In this document: in pieces, positions 1-6,775 of the stretch
Layout of the letters: each line of letters opens with the position of its first letter
How positions within the stretch are numbered: position 1 is the stretch's first letter
Notes under the pieces: model-generated
The model's database searches: none
The model's input: only the letters and a program-made list of their open reading frames with translations
Told to the model about the DNA's origin: nothing
Assembly: GCA_030640695.1 (NCBI GenBank)
Contig: DAOWIX010000122.1
Span: 1-15,665, forward strand
Length of the DNA: 15,665 nucleotides
Reading direction: 5' to 3'
Source of the DNA: Deltaproteobacteria bacterium
GTDB taxonomy: Bacteria > Desulfobacterota > Anaeroferrophillalia > Anaeroferrophillales > Tharpellaceae
Position numbers and translations under genes: made by a program

Positions 1-2
1 GC

Positions 3-182
3 AATAAAGTTGATTTTTATTACTTTAATGGTCGCATCCTGCAGCCGCAACTGGCCTACAATATTAACGGTCAGGAAATCTGGGGGGCCACAGCCACAAT
101 AATGTGGCAATTTTTAGAGCTGGGCAAAAAGCACAACCTTTTTACAAAGCCTGTTCCGCAATCCTTTCATCTCGCCAGCTAA
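3..182 (+). CDS. C-terminal fragment of a probable Nudix hydrolase (CoA pyrophosphatase type)
   Basis: An open frame enters from the left edge and stops with TAA at 180-182, giving the last 59 residues of a protein whose start lies outside the window. The fragment contains IWGATATIMWQFLEL, which resembles the C-terminal helix of Nudix coenzyme A pyrophosphatases (IWGaTA followed by a hydrophobic helix). The Nudix box itself would be upstream and cannot be seen, so the family call rests on this one motif. Proteins of this family hydrolyse CoA or related nucleoside diphosphate derivatives in the cytoplasm. The gene points the same way as the SH3-domain gene 41 nt downstream, so they may share a transcript. 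Confidence 0.55.
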   Translation, partial: NKVDFYYFNGRILQPQLAYNINGQEIWGATATIMWQFLELGKKHNLFTKPVPQSFHLAS

Positions 183-223
183 ATCCCTAACAATTTTTCA
201 AACCATAATTTTCAGGAATTGAT

Positions 224-940
224 ATGCTATACAAAAAATTTCTCCCTCTCAACGGCATCATTCTTCTGCTCTGCCTCCTCTTTCTATACGCTCCGCCAAT
301 CACTGATGCGGCCGGAGAGACCCGCTATATTTCCGATAAAATCAGGATCTATGCCCGAGCCGGAGCGGGAACCGAATTCAAACTGATTGCCCCCTTAATT
401 ACAGGCGACGAAGTCACCCTCCTCGGTGAAAAAATTGACGACTGGGTCAACATAAGCTATGGCAAAAACCGCCAGGGCTGGATCCAGGTACGTTTTCTGA
501 CCGCAGTCGAGCCCTCCGCCAGACGCCTGGCTAAGGCCACTAGCAAAGTTGCACAACTGGAGCAGAGTACCAAAGCCAAGATCGTCTCGCTCACCGAGAC
601 CAACAAGGAGTACCGTATAGGCAACACCGGACTGCTTCGCGAAGTTAAGCAGCTGCGTAAAAAACTCCAGAAAGTCGAAAAGGAGTATAAAACTCTGCGC
701 GAGGATTCCGCCTCCTTCCTTGAGCTCCAGGAAGAACACAAAAAACTGATAACTGAAAATCAAATCCGACAAGAGCGAGAAGCCACGATCTTGGCCGAGT
801 GCGAACTTCTAAAAACTGCCTACCGGATCAAATGGTTTCTCGCCGGCGGTGGCGTCCTGATGATCGGTTTTTTCATCGGCCTGCTCATGCAAGCCTTCCG
901 CAACCGCAAAAAAAAGGGCTCCGGATTAAGTTTTAAATAA
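224..940 (+). CDS. Membrane-anchored SH3-domain / coiled-coil protein (YgiM/TIGR04211-like)
   Basis: The 238-residue protein has an N-terminal signal or anchor segment (about residues 11-23, with a possible cleavage near A29/A30). A bacterial SH3 domain follows at about 34-92, including the typical stretches LITGDEVTLLG and GWIQVRFL. A charged, probably coiled-coil region runs from about 98 to 195. A single C-terminal membrane helix (about 204-225) ends in a short basic tail. This order matches the SH3-and-anchor family represented by E. coli YgiM, whose role is poorly known; bacterial SH3 domains often bind peptidoglycan or peptides. The SH3 and coiled-coil parts would face the periplasm. 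The start is ATG at 224, with AGGAA at 214-218 and a 5-nt spacer. Confidence 0.8.
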   Translation: MLYKKFLPLNGIILLLCLLFLYAPPITDAAGETRYISDKIRIYARAGAGTEFKLIAPLITGDEVTLLGEKIDDWVNISYGKNRQGWIQVRFLTAVEPSARRLAKATSKVAQLEQSTKAKIVSLTETNKEYRIGNTGLLREVKQLRKKLQKVEKEYKTLREDSASFLELQEEHKKLITENQIRQEREATILAECELLKTAYRIKWFLAGGGVLMIGFFIGLLMQAFRNRKKKGSGLSFK

Positions 941-964
941 TAAGAAGGATCATCCGGCATTAGC

Positions 965-985
965 TATCAGGTATCAGATATACTA
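965..985 (+). repeat. Degenerate heptamer repeat before iorA
   Basis: Three 7-nt units follow one another: TATCAGG, TATCAGA, TATACTA. The decamer TCAGGTATCA recurs after iorB. The tract belongs to the same style of short intergenic heptamer seen after iorB, before livK and after the merR-like gene. Confidence 0.5.
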
Positions 986-1020
986 ACCCCTGCCCCCCTG
1001 TACCACCCAGGAGAATAAGA

Positions 1021-2856
1021 TTGCAGCAAGTAATGCTTGGTAATGAAGCGATGGCTCGCGGCCTGCTTGAAAAAGGTTGCACCTTTACATACGCCTATCC
1101 CGGCACCCCATCTTCTGAGATTCTGCCAGCCTTTATCCAACAGGGAAGTGACCATGGTGTTGAAATCCACGGACACTGGTCGGTGAATGAAAAAATTGCG
1201 CTGGAATCAGCCTTTACGGCCGCCATGACCGGCATGCGCAGTGCGGCAGTAATGAAGCAGGTGGGTTTAAACGTTGCCGCCGATGCCTTCTTGAGCATTG
1301 CCTACCTAGGAGTCAGCGGTGGTCTCGTAGTCATCAGCGCCGACGATCCGGGACCCAACAGTTCGCAAACCGAACAGGATAGCCGTATGTTTGCGATGCT
1401 CGCCAAGGTCGCAGTCTTTGATCCGGCAACTCCAAAAGAGGCCTCCATCTTTGCCGGCCGGGCTCTTGATCTCTCCGAAGAGATCGGCTTGCCGGTAATG
1501 TTGAGGCCGACCGCCACCCTCTGCCATGCTCGCCAGAACATCAGCCTTAACACGATTACCCAAGAACAACGTAAGCCTGAGTTTATACGCCAACCGCAAC
1601 GTTGGGCGGCAACCCCCAAACACCGCTTTATGCTGCATCAGCAGCTCAATCAGAAACTGCTTGATTTGGCGGCTGACCCGCGTTTTGATTTTGCCACAGA
1701 AGAGACCTGCCAAACGCCTCCAAGCCCCTATGGCATTATCGCGTCGGGCTGCGCCTGGGCCTTAACCGCAGACCTGCTGAGCTCTTTACCGAATGAAGAA
1801 TCTCGGCAATTCATTCTCTACAAGGTAGACCTACCTTACCCATTACATAAAAAAGCCGGTCAAACCCTGCTTGCTCGCCATGAAAGATTATTGGTCGTCG
1901 AAGAGAGCATGCCGGTGATCGAATATCAGCTGGGAGATCATAAAAATATTTGCGGCCGCATAGACGGCACCATCCCCGATGCCGGAGCCTTGAATCCTGA
2001 GATTATTCTGGCGGCCCTTTATCGTTTGTCAGAAAAAAGATCTATTCCCACTAATAAAGATAACGTCGACGCCCCTCCCGGGAAACGCCCCAGCCTTTGC
2101 CCCGGCTGCCCCCACCGCTCAAGTTTTTACGTACTCAAAAAAGCCCTGCCCAAGGGTATCTACGCCGGGGATATTGGCTGCTATACCTTAGGCATAAATC
2201 TCAACGCTCTAGACAGCTGCCTCTGCATGGGAGCTTCGATATCGCAGGCGGGCTCTTTTTACCAGACTTTCGCCCGTTGCGGTGAAAGCATCCCGCCGAT
2301 TGCCGCCATTATTGGCGACTCGACCTTCTACCACTCTGGAATTCCAGCTTTAGTCAATGCCCGCTGGGAAGGTAGCCGTTTTGTCCTTTTTCTGCTCGAC
2401 AACAGTACGACCGCAATGACCGGCAATCAACCGACACCGGCGGCCGGTCTGCGGGCTGATGGCAGCCAGGGTCCCGCCCTGGAACTTGAAACCGTACTTA
2501 AAGGCTGCGGTATTGAAAAGATCACGGTTGTCGATCCCTACCGGCAAAGTGAACTGCTTGACACACTCAAAACAGCCTGGGAGTATGCTCAAGACCCGGA
2601 TGGCGGCATTGCAGCCGTCATTGCCAGGCGGGGCTGCTTGATGATTCCTAGTGAACGAAAACTGTTACAAGCCTTGCAGATCACCATAACCGATGACTGC
2701 ACCGGCTGTGGCTATTGCATGAAAGCTTTTGAGTGTCCGGCTCTGATGATCAAGGCAAAAGACCCCGAAAACCGGGTTACAATCGACCAGGTCACCTGCG
2801 TCGGTTGCGGCCAGTGTGTCGATATCTGCCCCCAAGGGGCCATTAAAATTGTTTAG
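1021..2856 (+). CDS. iorA: Indolepyruvate:ferredoxin oxidoreductase, alpha subunit
   Basis: This is the large subunit of the TPP-dependent, oxygen-sensitive enzyme that oxidatively decarboxylates aryl-2-oxoacids (indolepyruvate, phenylpyruvate, 4-hydroxyphenylpyruvate) to aryl-acetyl-CoA and reduces ferredoxin. It has 611 residues, the usual length. The N-terminal pyruvate-oxidoreductase-like domain shows YPGTPSSE (about 26-33) and NEKIALESA. The TPP-binding half shows CPGCPHR (about 360), GDIGCYTLG (about 383), IGDSTFYHSG (about 430) and LDNSTTAMTG (about 460). Two [4Fe-4S] motifs lie at the C-terminus: CTGCGYCMKAFECP (about 560) and CVGCGQCVDICP (about 592). The start is TTG, chosen because AGGAG at 1009-1013 is 7 nt upstream and the protein then begins like other IorA proteins. 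iorB follows after 40 nt, so the two are very likely cotranscribed. Confidence 0.95.
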   Translation: MQQVMLGNEAMARGLLEKGCTFTYAYPGTPSSEILPAFIQQGSDHGVEIHGHWSVNEKIALESAFTAAMTGMRSAAVMKQVGLNVAADAFLSIAYLGVSGGLVVISADDPGPNSSQTEQDSRMFAMLAKVAVFDPATPKEASIFAGRALDLSEEIGLPVMLRPTATLCHARQNISLNTITQEQRKPEFIRQPQRWAATPKHRFMLHQQLNQKLLDLAADPRFDFATEETCQTPPSPYGIIASGCAWALTADLLSSLPNEESRQFILYKVDLPYPLHKKAGQTLLARHERLLVVEESMPVIEYQLGDHKNICGRIDGTIPDAGALNPEIILAALYRLSEKRSIPTNKDNVDAPPGKRPSLCPGCPHRSSFYVLKKALPKGIYAGDIGCYTLGINLNALDSCLCMGASISQAGSFYQTFARCGESIPPIAAIIGDSTFYHSGIPALVNARWEGSRFVLFLLDNSTTAMTGNQPTPAAGLRADGSQGPALELETVLKGCGIEKITVVDPYRQSELLDTLKTAWEYAQDPDGGIAAVIARRGCLMIPSERKLLQALQITITDDCTGCGYCMKAFECPALMIKAKDPENRVTIDQVTCVGCGQCVDICPQGAIKIV

Positions 2857-2896
2857 TGCTCTTACTTGCGGGCAACGACCGCGTTAGGATATTAAG

Positions 2897-3421
2897 ATGA
2901 CCAATTGTAAACTTCTTATTGCCGGACTTGGTGGTCAGGGAGTAGTTTTTCTTTCACGCTTGATCAGCCAGGCAGCTCTGCTGGCGGGTGATGATTTTAT
3001 CACTTATGAGAGCCATGGCATGGCGATGCGCGGCGGCTCAGTCACCAGCCAGGTCAAAATCGGTAACTACAATTCGCCTTTGATTGGTGAAAAATCAGCC
3101 GACATTCTCCTGGTTCTGGCAGCCGGCGAATATGAACGTAACCGTCATTTTGTCCGACCGGGCGGCACCTGTCTGGTGAACAGCGCCCAACTATTTGCTG
3201 ATCTCCCGCTAGAGAACCTGATGGCAGCCACCGACATCGCCGTAGACCACGGCCTGGCAAAAGCTGTAAATCTGGTTTTCAGTGGTTGGGCCGCACGACA
3301 GCAGGCCTTTCCCTACAGCTTTGAACAGATGCAGGAGGCCGTAAAGATGATGGCGGTCTCACCAGCAATAGAAACGGCCAACCTCAAAGCTCTTGAGATT
3401 GGCCGTCAACAAACTAAATAA
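2897..3421 (+). CDS. iorB: Indolepyruvate:ferredoxin oxidoreductase, beta subunit
   Basis: This is the small subunit partner of IorA, belonging to the gamma-domain family of 2-oxoacid:ferredoxin oxidoreductases. The 174-residue protein starts with the conserved glycine-rich segment GLGGQGVVFLSR (about 10-21). The family signature ESHGMAMRGGSV follows (about 41-52), then SPLIGEKSADILL. It is slightly shorter than many IorB proteins (about 190-200 residues), with the reduction towards the C-terminus. The ATG is preceded by AGGA in a weak but usable Shine-Dalgarno context. The gene ends 53 nt from the convergent CBS gene, and no convincing rho-independent terminator is visible between them. The alpha-beta pairing makes the assignment secure; the preferred aryl substrate is not visible. 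Confidence 0.93.
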   Translation: MTNCKLLIAGLGGQGVVFLSRLISQAALLAGDDFITYESHGMAMRGGSVTSQVKIGNYNSPLIGEKSADILLVLAAGEYERNRHFVRPGGTCLVNSAQLFADLPLENLMAATDIAVDHGLAKAVNLVFSGWAARQQAFPYSFEQMQEAVKMMAVSPAIETANLKALEIGRQQTK

Positions 3422-3425
3422 ATGG

Positions 3426-3446
3426 TATTAGCAGTCAGGTATCAAC
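3426..3446 (+). repeat. Degenerate heptamer repeat after iorB
   Basis: The units TATTAGC, AGTCAGG and TATCAAC follow directly after the iorB stop region. TCAGGTATCA is shared with the tract before iorA. It is short and degenerate, so it could be chance, but the period of seven matches the other sites. Confidence 0.4.
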
Positions 3447-3474
3447 CCTAAACCGCCAATAGACCTTAGCGCTA

Positions 3475-4137
3475 TCAATCAACATTTAAAACCTTTGAAA
3501 CATTGGAAACAACATAGCTGTGTGCCTGCAGTTGCCCAACCAGCGCCTCCACATCGACATCTTTCACCCGAAAAACCAGCTCTCTCCGGCCCTCAATCGG
3601 GATGTCATCAACCAGTGCTAAACTCACCAAAATACCATTGAGACCATCCAGAGTTTCAATGACCTTGATGATTTCATCCTGCTCTTGAGGAAAATTATCA
3701 AGGGTTATCCGGGTCGTCTCTTTATGGGTTGCTCCCAACATATGAAGAAAGGCTCGGTAGATATCAGACTCGGTTATAATCCCGATAAGTCTGCCGTTTT
3801 CAACTACAGGCATGGCTCCGACGCCATGTCGAGTACCCTGCAAGGCGGCTTTCTCCATTGTCATGTCGGGCGGACAGGTGATCACCTCCCGGGTCATGAT
3901 CTCGCCAACCGTCATCTTGGCCAGAAGGTAGTTAAGTTCATGAATACTTAAACTGGTCGCTTTCGAAGGCTGAGCTTCGCGCAACCCGGAGAGGGTAACA
4001 ATACCAATCAGCTGATCACCTTTCATTACCGGCAGACGGCGAATCTTGTGGTTTCTCATAATTTTTTTAGCATCAATCACCAAAGAGTCAGCGCTCACCG
4101 TGATCGGGTTACTCTTCATCCAATACTTTACAAACAT
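3475..4137 (-). CDS. Tandem CBS-domain protein with C-terminal ACT-like domain (AcuB-like)
   Basis: The 220-residue protein contains two CBS motifs. The first is MKSNPITVSADS with IRRLPVMKGDQLIGIVT (about 7-50). The second is MTREVITCPPDMTM with GAMPVVENGRLIGIITESDI (about 80-130). A C-terminal region (about 138-218) resembles an ACT-type regulatory fold. CBS pairs bind adenine nucleotides (AMP, ATP, SAM) and ACT domains often bind amino acids, so this is a likely small-molecule sensor; AcuB-type proteins are the closest architecture. Two starts compete: TTG at 4143 touches the Shine-Dalgarno, while ATG at 4137 lies 6 nt from GGAAGGAG, so ATG was chosen. It sits between iorAB (convergent) and the ligase operon (same strand, 278 nt away). 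No regulatory target is shown by the sequence. Confidence 0.85.
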   Translation of the reverse strand: MFVKYWMKSNPITVSADSLVIDAKKIMRNHKIRRLPVMKGDQLIGIVTLSGLREAQPSKATSLSIHELNYLLAKMTVGEIMTREVITCPPDMTMEKAALQGTRHGVGAMPVVENGRLIGIITESDIYRAFLHMLGATHKETTRITLDNFPQEQDEIIKVIETLDGLNGILVSLALVDDIPIEGRRELVFRVKDVDVEALVGQLQAHSYVVSNVSKVLNVD

Positions 4138-4143
4138 CCACAA

Positions 4144-4151
4144 CTCCTTCC
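4144..4151 (-). promoter_or_regulatory. Ribosome binding site that fixes the CBS-protein start
   Basis: GGAAGGAG on the minus strand lies 6 nt before ATG at 4137 but directly abuts the TTG at 4143, so the ATG is the better start. Confidence 0.7.
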
Positions 4152-4177
4152 GGTAAAGGCTACAACTTTTAAATTCT

Positions 4178-4306
4178 GTAACTATTCAGCGTGAGTAAAA
4201 AAGTGTCAAATATTGATATTTTTAGCAAATTCAGGGGACACAACCTGATTCCCCGAAGGAAATCGGGATTGTGTACCCTGAGTTTGCGGGTTAGCTGAAT
4301 AGTTAC
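4178..4306. repeat. Palindromic MITE/REP-like element A (129 bp)
   Basis: Perfect 13-bp terminal inverted repeats, GTAACTATTCAGC at 4178-4190 and its complement at 4294-4306, bracket the element. Inside, GCAAATTCAGGGGACACAA (4225-4243) pairs with 4269-4287 at 17 of 19 positions. The centre (4244-4267) can fold again around loop 4253-4257 with one bulge. The 63-nt core could therefore form one long hairpin. There is no coding capacity. It fills most of the gap between the PaaK-like gene and the CBS gene, and could affect readthrough between them. The remainder of the gap (4307-4415) holds a 6-bp hairpin, GGGAGG/CCTCCC at 4328-4343, without a T-run, and two copies of AATTGATAA (4376-4384, 4386-4394). 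Confidence 0.75.
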
Positions 4307-4415
4307 TAAATTCTTAACATATTCCCTGGGAGGTTGTCCTCCCGTGATTCATGCCACGCTTTTCAACATCTTGTCAATTGATAAAAATTGATAACTGTTT
4401 TCTGCAGCTTTATTA

Positions 4416-5699
4416 CTACTCCCAAGTCCGCTCATCAATAATAACCTTAGCATCATCTCCAAGAGAGCCGGGGTTTACAGTTTCAATCACGGGACGCAAT
4501 TTAATACCTTCTTGAATGGCAGTGGTGATCTCATCATAAAAGGGATCGTCTGGGGGCGGAGTTTGCGCCATCTCCAGTTTAAAAGTCATAGAATCGATCT
4601 CATCCTCACGGGTAACCACGATCTGAAATTTTCCCACTTGGGGAAACTTGGCGATCACGGTTGCCGCCTGCTGAGGGTGAACAAACATCCCTTTAACTTT
4701 TGTTACCTGATCGGCCCTTCCCATAATCCTGGTTAATCGAGGGGCGCTTCGACCACAAGGACATGGTTCAACCGTAAAGGCTGAAAGGTCGCCGGTGGCA
4801 AACCGAATCAGGGGATAGGTTGAATTAAAGAGGGTTACCACAACCTCTCCCGGCTCGCCGGGCCCCATCACCTCGCGAGTCCGCGGATCAAGGATCTCGA
4901 CATAGGCATTGGAGGTGAAATGCATGCCGTTACGCTCCTGACATTCATAGGCCAGACAACCACAATCGGCCGTACCATAACCTTGCCGCAAACGCATGCC
5001 AAACATCTCTTCAACCTCACTCCTAAGAGTATCGGTAAGAATCTCAGCCGCGACATAGCCGATCTCTAAAGAGAGATCCTTTTTTGGATCGAGCCCCTCA
5101 GCCATCGCCTTTTCACCGATTTTCCGCAAATAGCTGGCCATACCGACAAAACCGGTAACGCCCAACTCCTTCATAATCTTGACCTGGGTTTCGGTATTCC
5201 CAACTCCGGTCGGGATAACGCAACAACCGACATCAAGAAGAGACTCTTCGAACATCAGGCCGGCTGGGGTCATCTGGTAGCCAAAGGTATTGATAACTAC
5301 ATCCTGCGGGCGAAAACCGGCAGCATAAAAGCCTTCACTCCAGCCCCAAAACTCATTGGCTTTTCCCTGCGGGTCATAGATCGGCCCGGGAGACATAAAA
5401 ACCCTTTTCAACTGGCTAATCGGAACCGTCAGAAAGCCCCCAAAAGGAGGATTTTCAGCCTGGAGCCTGGCCAGCTGAGTTTTTGTCGTTACCGGCAAAC
5501 GTTCCAGGTCTTCTACCGAAGAGATATCGGCCGGCTTAATTCCGGCCCCATCAAACAGGGCGGTAACTGCCGGAGCAAACTGATAGGCATGTTCGGAGAG
5601 CCCTCTAAGGCGTCGATCATGGTAAGCCCGCCAGGCTTCGGCTGACGCGGTCTCCCGTTCCTCATGATAGTAACCTGAATTGCGTTTACTAGGCCTCAT
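4416..5699 (-). CDS. PaaK-like AMP-ligase family protein with a non-canonical P-loop
   Basis: The 427-residue protein matches the length and overall pattern of phenylacetate-CoA ligases, which convert arylacetates to CoA thioesters with ATP. Visible family motifs are YGTADCG (241-247), YPLIRFATGD ending at 304, GRADQVTKVKG (327-337) and the cysteine cluster EPCPCGR (about 312-318). Two key elements differ. The usual SSGTTGxPT P-loop is replaced by SPGPIYDPQG (103-112). The C-terminal GK(A) lysine region reads GDDAKVIID (414-422). It may therefore have altered or lost adenylation activity. ATG at 5699 was preferred over in-frame TTG at 5705 because AAGGGAG lies 9 nt from the ATG and only 3 nt from the TTG. 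It is the last gene of the liv operon, 23 nt after livF. Confidence 0.8.
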   Translation of the reverse strand: MRPSKRNSGYYHEERETASAEAWRAYHDRRLRGLSEHAYQFAPAVTALFDGAGIKPADISSVEDLERLPVTTKTQLARLQAENPPFGGFLTVPISQLKRVFMSPGPIYDPQGKANEFWGWSEGFYAAGFRPQDVVINTFGYQMTPAGLMFEESLLDVGCCVIPTGVGNTETQVKIMKELGVTGFVGMASYLRKIGEKAMAEGLDPKKDLSLEIGYVAAEILTDTLRSEVEEMFGMRLRQGYGTADCGCLAYECQERNGMHFTSNAYVEILDPRTREVMGPGEPGEVVVTLFNSTYPLIRFATGDLSAFTVEPCPCGRSAPRLTRIMGRADQVTKVKGMFVHPQQAATVIAKFPQVGKFQIVVTREDEIDSMTFKLEMAQTPPPDDPFYDEITTAIQEGIKLRPVIETVNPGSLGDDAKVIIDERTWE

Positions 5700-5708
5700 T
5701 GACAATCG

Positions 5709-5715
5709 CTCCCTT
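5709..5715 (-). promoter_or_regulatory. Ribosome binding site of the PaaK-like gene
   Basis: AAGGGAG on the minus strand gives a 9-nt spacer to ATG 5699 and a 3-nt spacer to TTG 5705, favouring the ATG. Confidence 0.55.
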
Positions 5716-5722
5716 AGAATTT

Positions 5723-6523
5723 TTAAGATAACCAGCGTTTGCGCCGTTTATAATGCTTAACGTCCTTAAAACTCTTTTTCCCGGCCTCCGATTGGCCGAG
5801 ATAAAACTCTTTGACATCCGGATTATTCCGTAACTCTTCACACTCTCCATCAAGTACCACCTTACCGCCCTCCATGATATAGGCGTAATCGGCGACCTGA
5901 AGAGCTAGATTAGCATTCTGCTCAACCAGCAAAATGGTAGTCCCCTCATCCTTATTGATACGCATGACGATCTCAAATATCTCCTTGACCAACAACGGTG
6001 CCAGGCCTAACGAAGGCTCGTCAAGCATCATCATTTTTGGTTTCGACATTAGAGCCCGACCAATTGCCAGCATCTGTTGTTCGCCACCACTCATATATCC
6101 GGCAACCTGTTTATAACGCTCCTTCAAACGGGGGAAATAGCTAAAGACCGTCTCCATATCCGGTTTGATATTTTCCCGATCCTTGCGAACATGGGCCCCC
6201 ATAATCAGGTTTTCGGTTACCGTCAGGTCTTTGAAAACACGCCGCCCCTCCATGACCTGGAAGATGCCCCCCTTAACAATATCCTCGGCATCTTTCTTAT
6301 TGATAACCTCGCCTAAAAATTCGATACTGCCGTCGGTGACCTCCCCCTCTTCAGTTTTCAGAAGGCCGGAGATCGCTTTCAGTGTAGTTGTCTTGCCGGC
6401 TCCATTGGCCCCTAAAAGGGTAACAATCTTGCCCTCTGGCACCTCCAAGGACATCCCTTTCAATACCAGGATGACCTCGTTGTAGATAACCTCAATATTG
6501 TTAACGCTGAGCATTACACCCAT
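5723..6523 (-). CDS. livF: Branched-chain-type ABC transporter ATP-binding protein LivF
   Basis: This is one of the two cytoplasmic ATPases that drive the Liv-type importer. The 266-residue protein has Walker A GANGAGKT (38-45), signature MSGGEQQ, Walker B MMMLDEP and switch region LLVEQN, with Q in place of the common H as in other LivF proteins. It is about 30 residues longer than E. coli LivF. The extra C-terminal tail after FYLGQ is lysine/arginine rich and ends near KHYKRRKRW. ATG at 6523 was chosen over GTG at 6544 because GGAGAG lies 7 nt upstream of the ATG. It is separated from livK by palindromic element B and followed closely by the PaaK-like gene. Confidence 0.93.
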   Translation of the reverse strand: MGVMLSVNNIEVIYNEVILVLKGMSLEVPEGKIVTLLGANGAGKTTTLKAISGLLKTEEGEVTDGSIEFLGEVINKKDAEDIVKGGIFQVMEGRRVFKDLTVTENLIMGAHVRKDRENIKPDMETVFSYFPRLKERYKQVAGYMSGGEQQMLAIGRALMSKPKMMMLDEPSLGLAPLLVKEIFEIVMRINKDEGTTILLVEQNANLALQVADYAYIMEGGKVVLDGECEELRNNPDVKEFYLGQSEAGKKSFKDVKHYKRRKRWLS

Positions 6524-6530
6524 TTTGTAA

Positions 6531-6536
6531 CTCTCC
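6531..6536 (-). promoter_or_regulatory. Ribosome binding site of livF
   Basis: GGAGAG on the minus strand is 7 nt before ATG 6523. It lies downstream of GTG 6544, which it therefore cannot serve. Confidence 0.65.
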
Positions 6537-6619
6537 ACAACCACTTTCCAGGAATTTCCGAGAAGGCTGTAAACCAGGGAAACGACCTAAAGCAGTCCCC
6601 TCTTAATAAACATAAATAG

Positions 6620-6775
6620 TAACTTCTAAGTACACACCATAAAGTTGCAACAAATGATAACGAACTTTGCTTCGCTCTCGTGAACGGGGTCAAAGCTGGG
6701 GTGCTGACGCACCTTATACCAGCAATGACCCCAATCCCGTCAATTTGTAATGCTACTTTGAATAGTTAGAAGTTA
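6620..6775. repeat. Palindromic MITE/REP-like element B (156 bp) inside the liv operon
   Basis: Perfect 10-bp inverted repeats, TAACTTCTAA at 6620-6629 and TTAGAAGTTA at 6766-6775, flank the segment. In the middle, 6686-6732 forms a three-tier hairpin: GGGGTCA pairs with TGACCCC, GCTGG with CCAGC, and GGTGC with GCACC around a TGAC loop. The right arm ends exactly at the livK stop codon (TTA on the plus strand, 6773-6775). TGAATAGTTA at 6759-6768 is also found at the right end of element A (4296-4305), suggesting related ends. There is no ORF. As part of the operon transcript, the hairpin could act as a processing, stabilising or attenuating structure between livK and livF. Confidence 0.65.

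Noticed and set aside
395..772. Minus-strand open frame opposite the SH3-domain gene
   Set aside because: It is a low-complexity shadow of the coiled-coil coding region with no support of its own.
4328..4343. GGGAGG/CCTCCC hairpin downstream of the PaaK-like gene considered as a terminator
   Set aside because: The stem is only 6 bp and no T-run follows on the minus-strand transcript.
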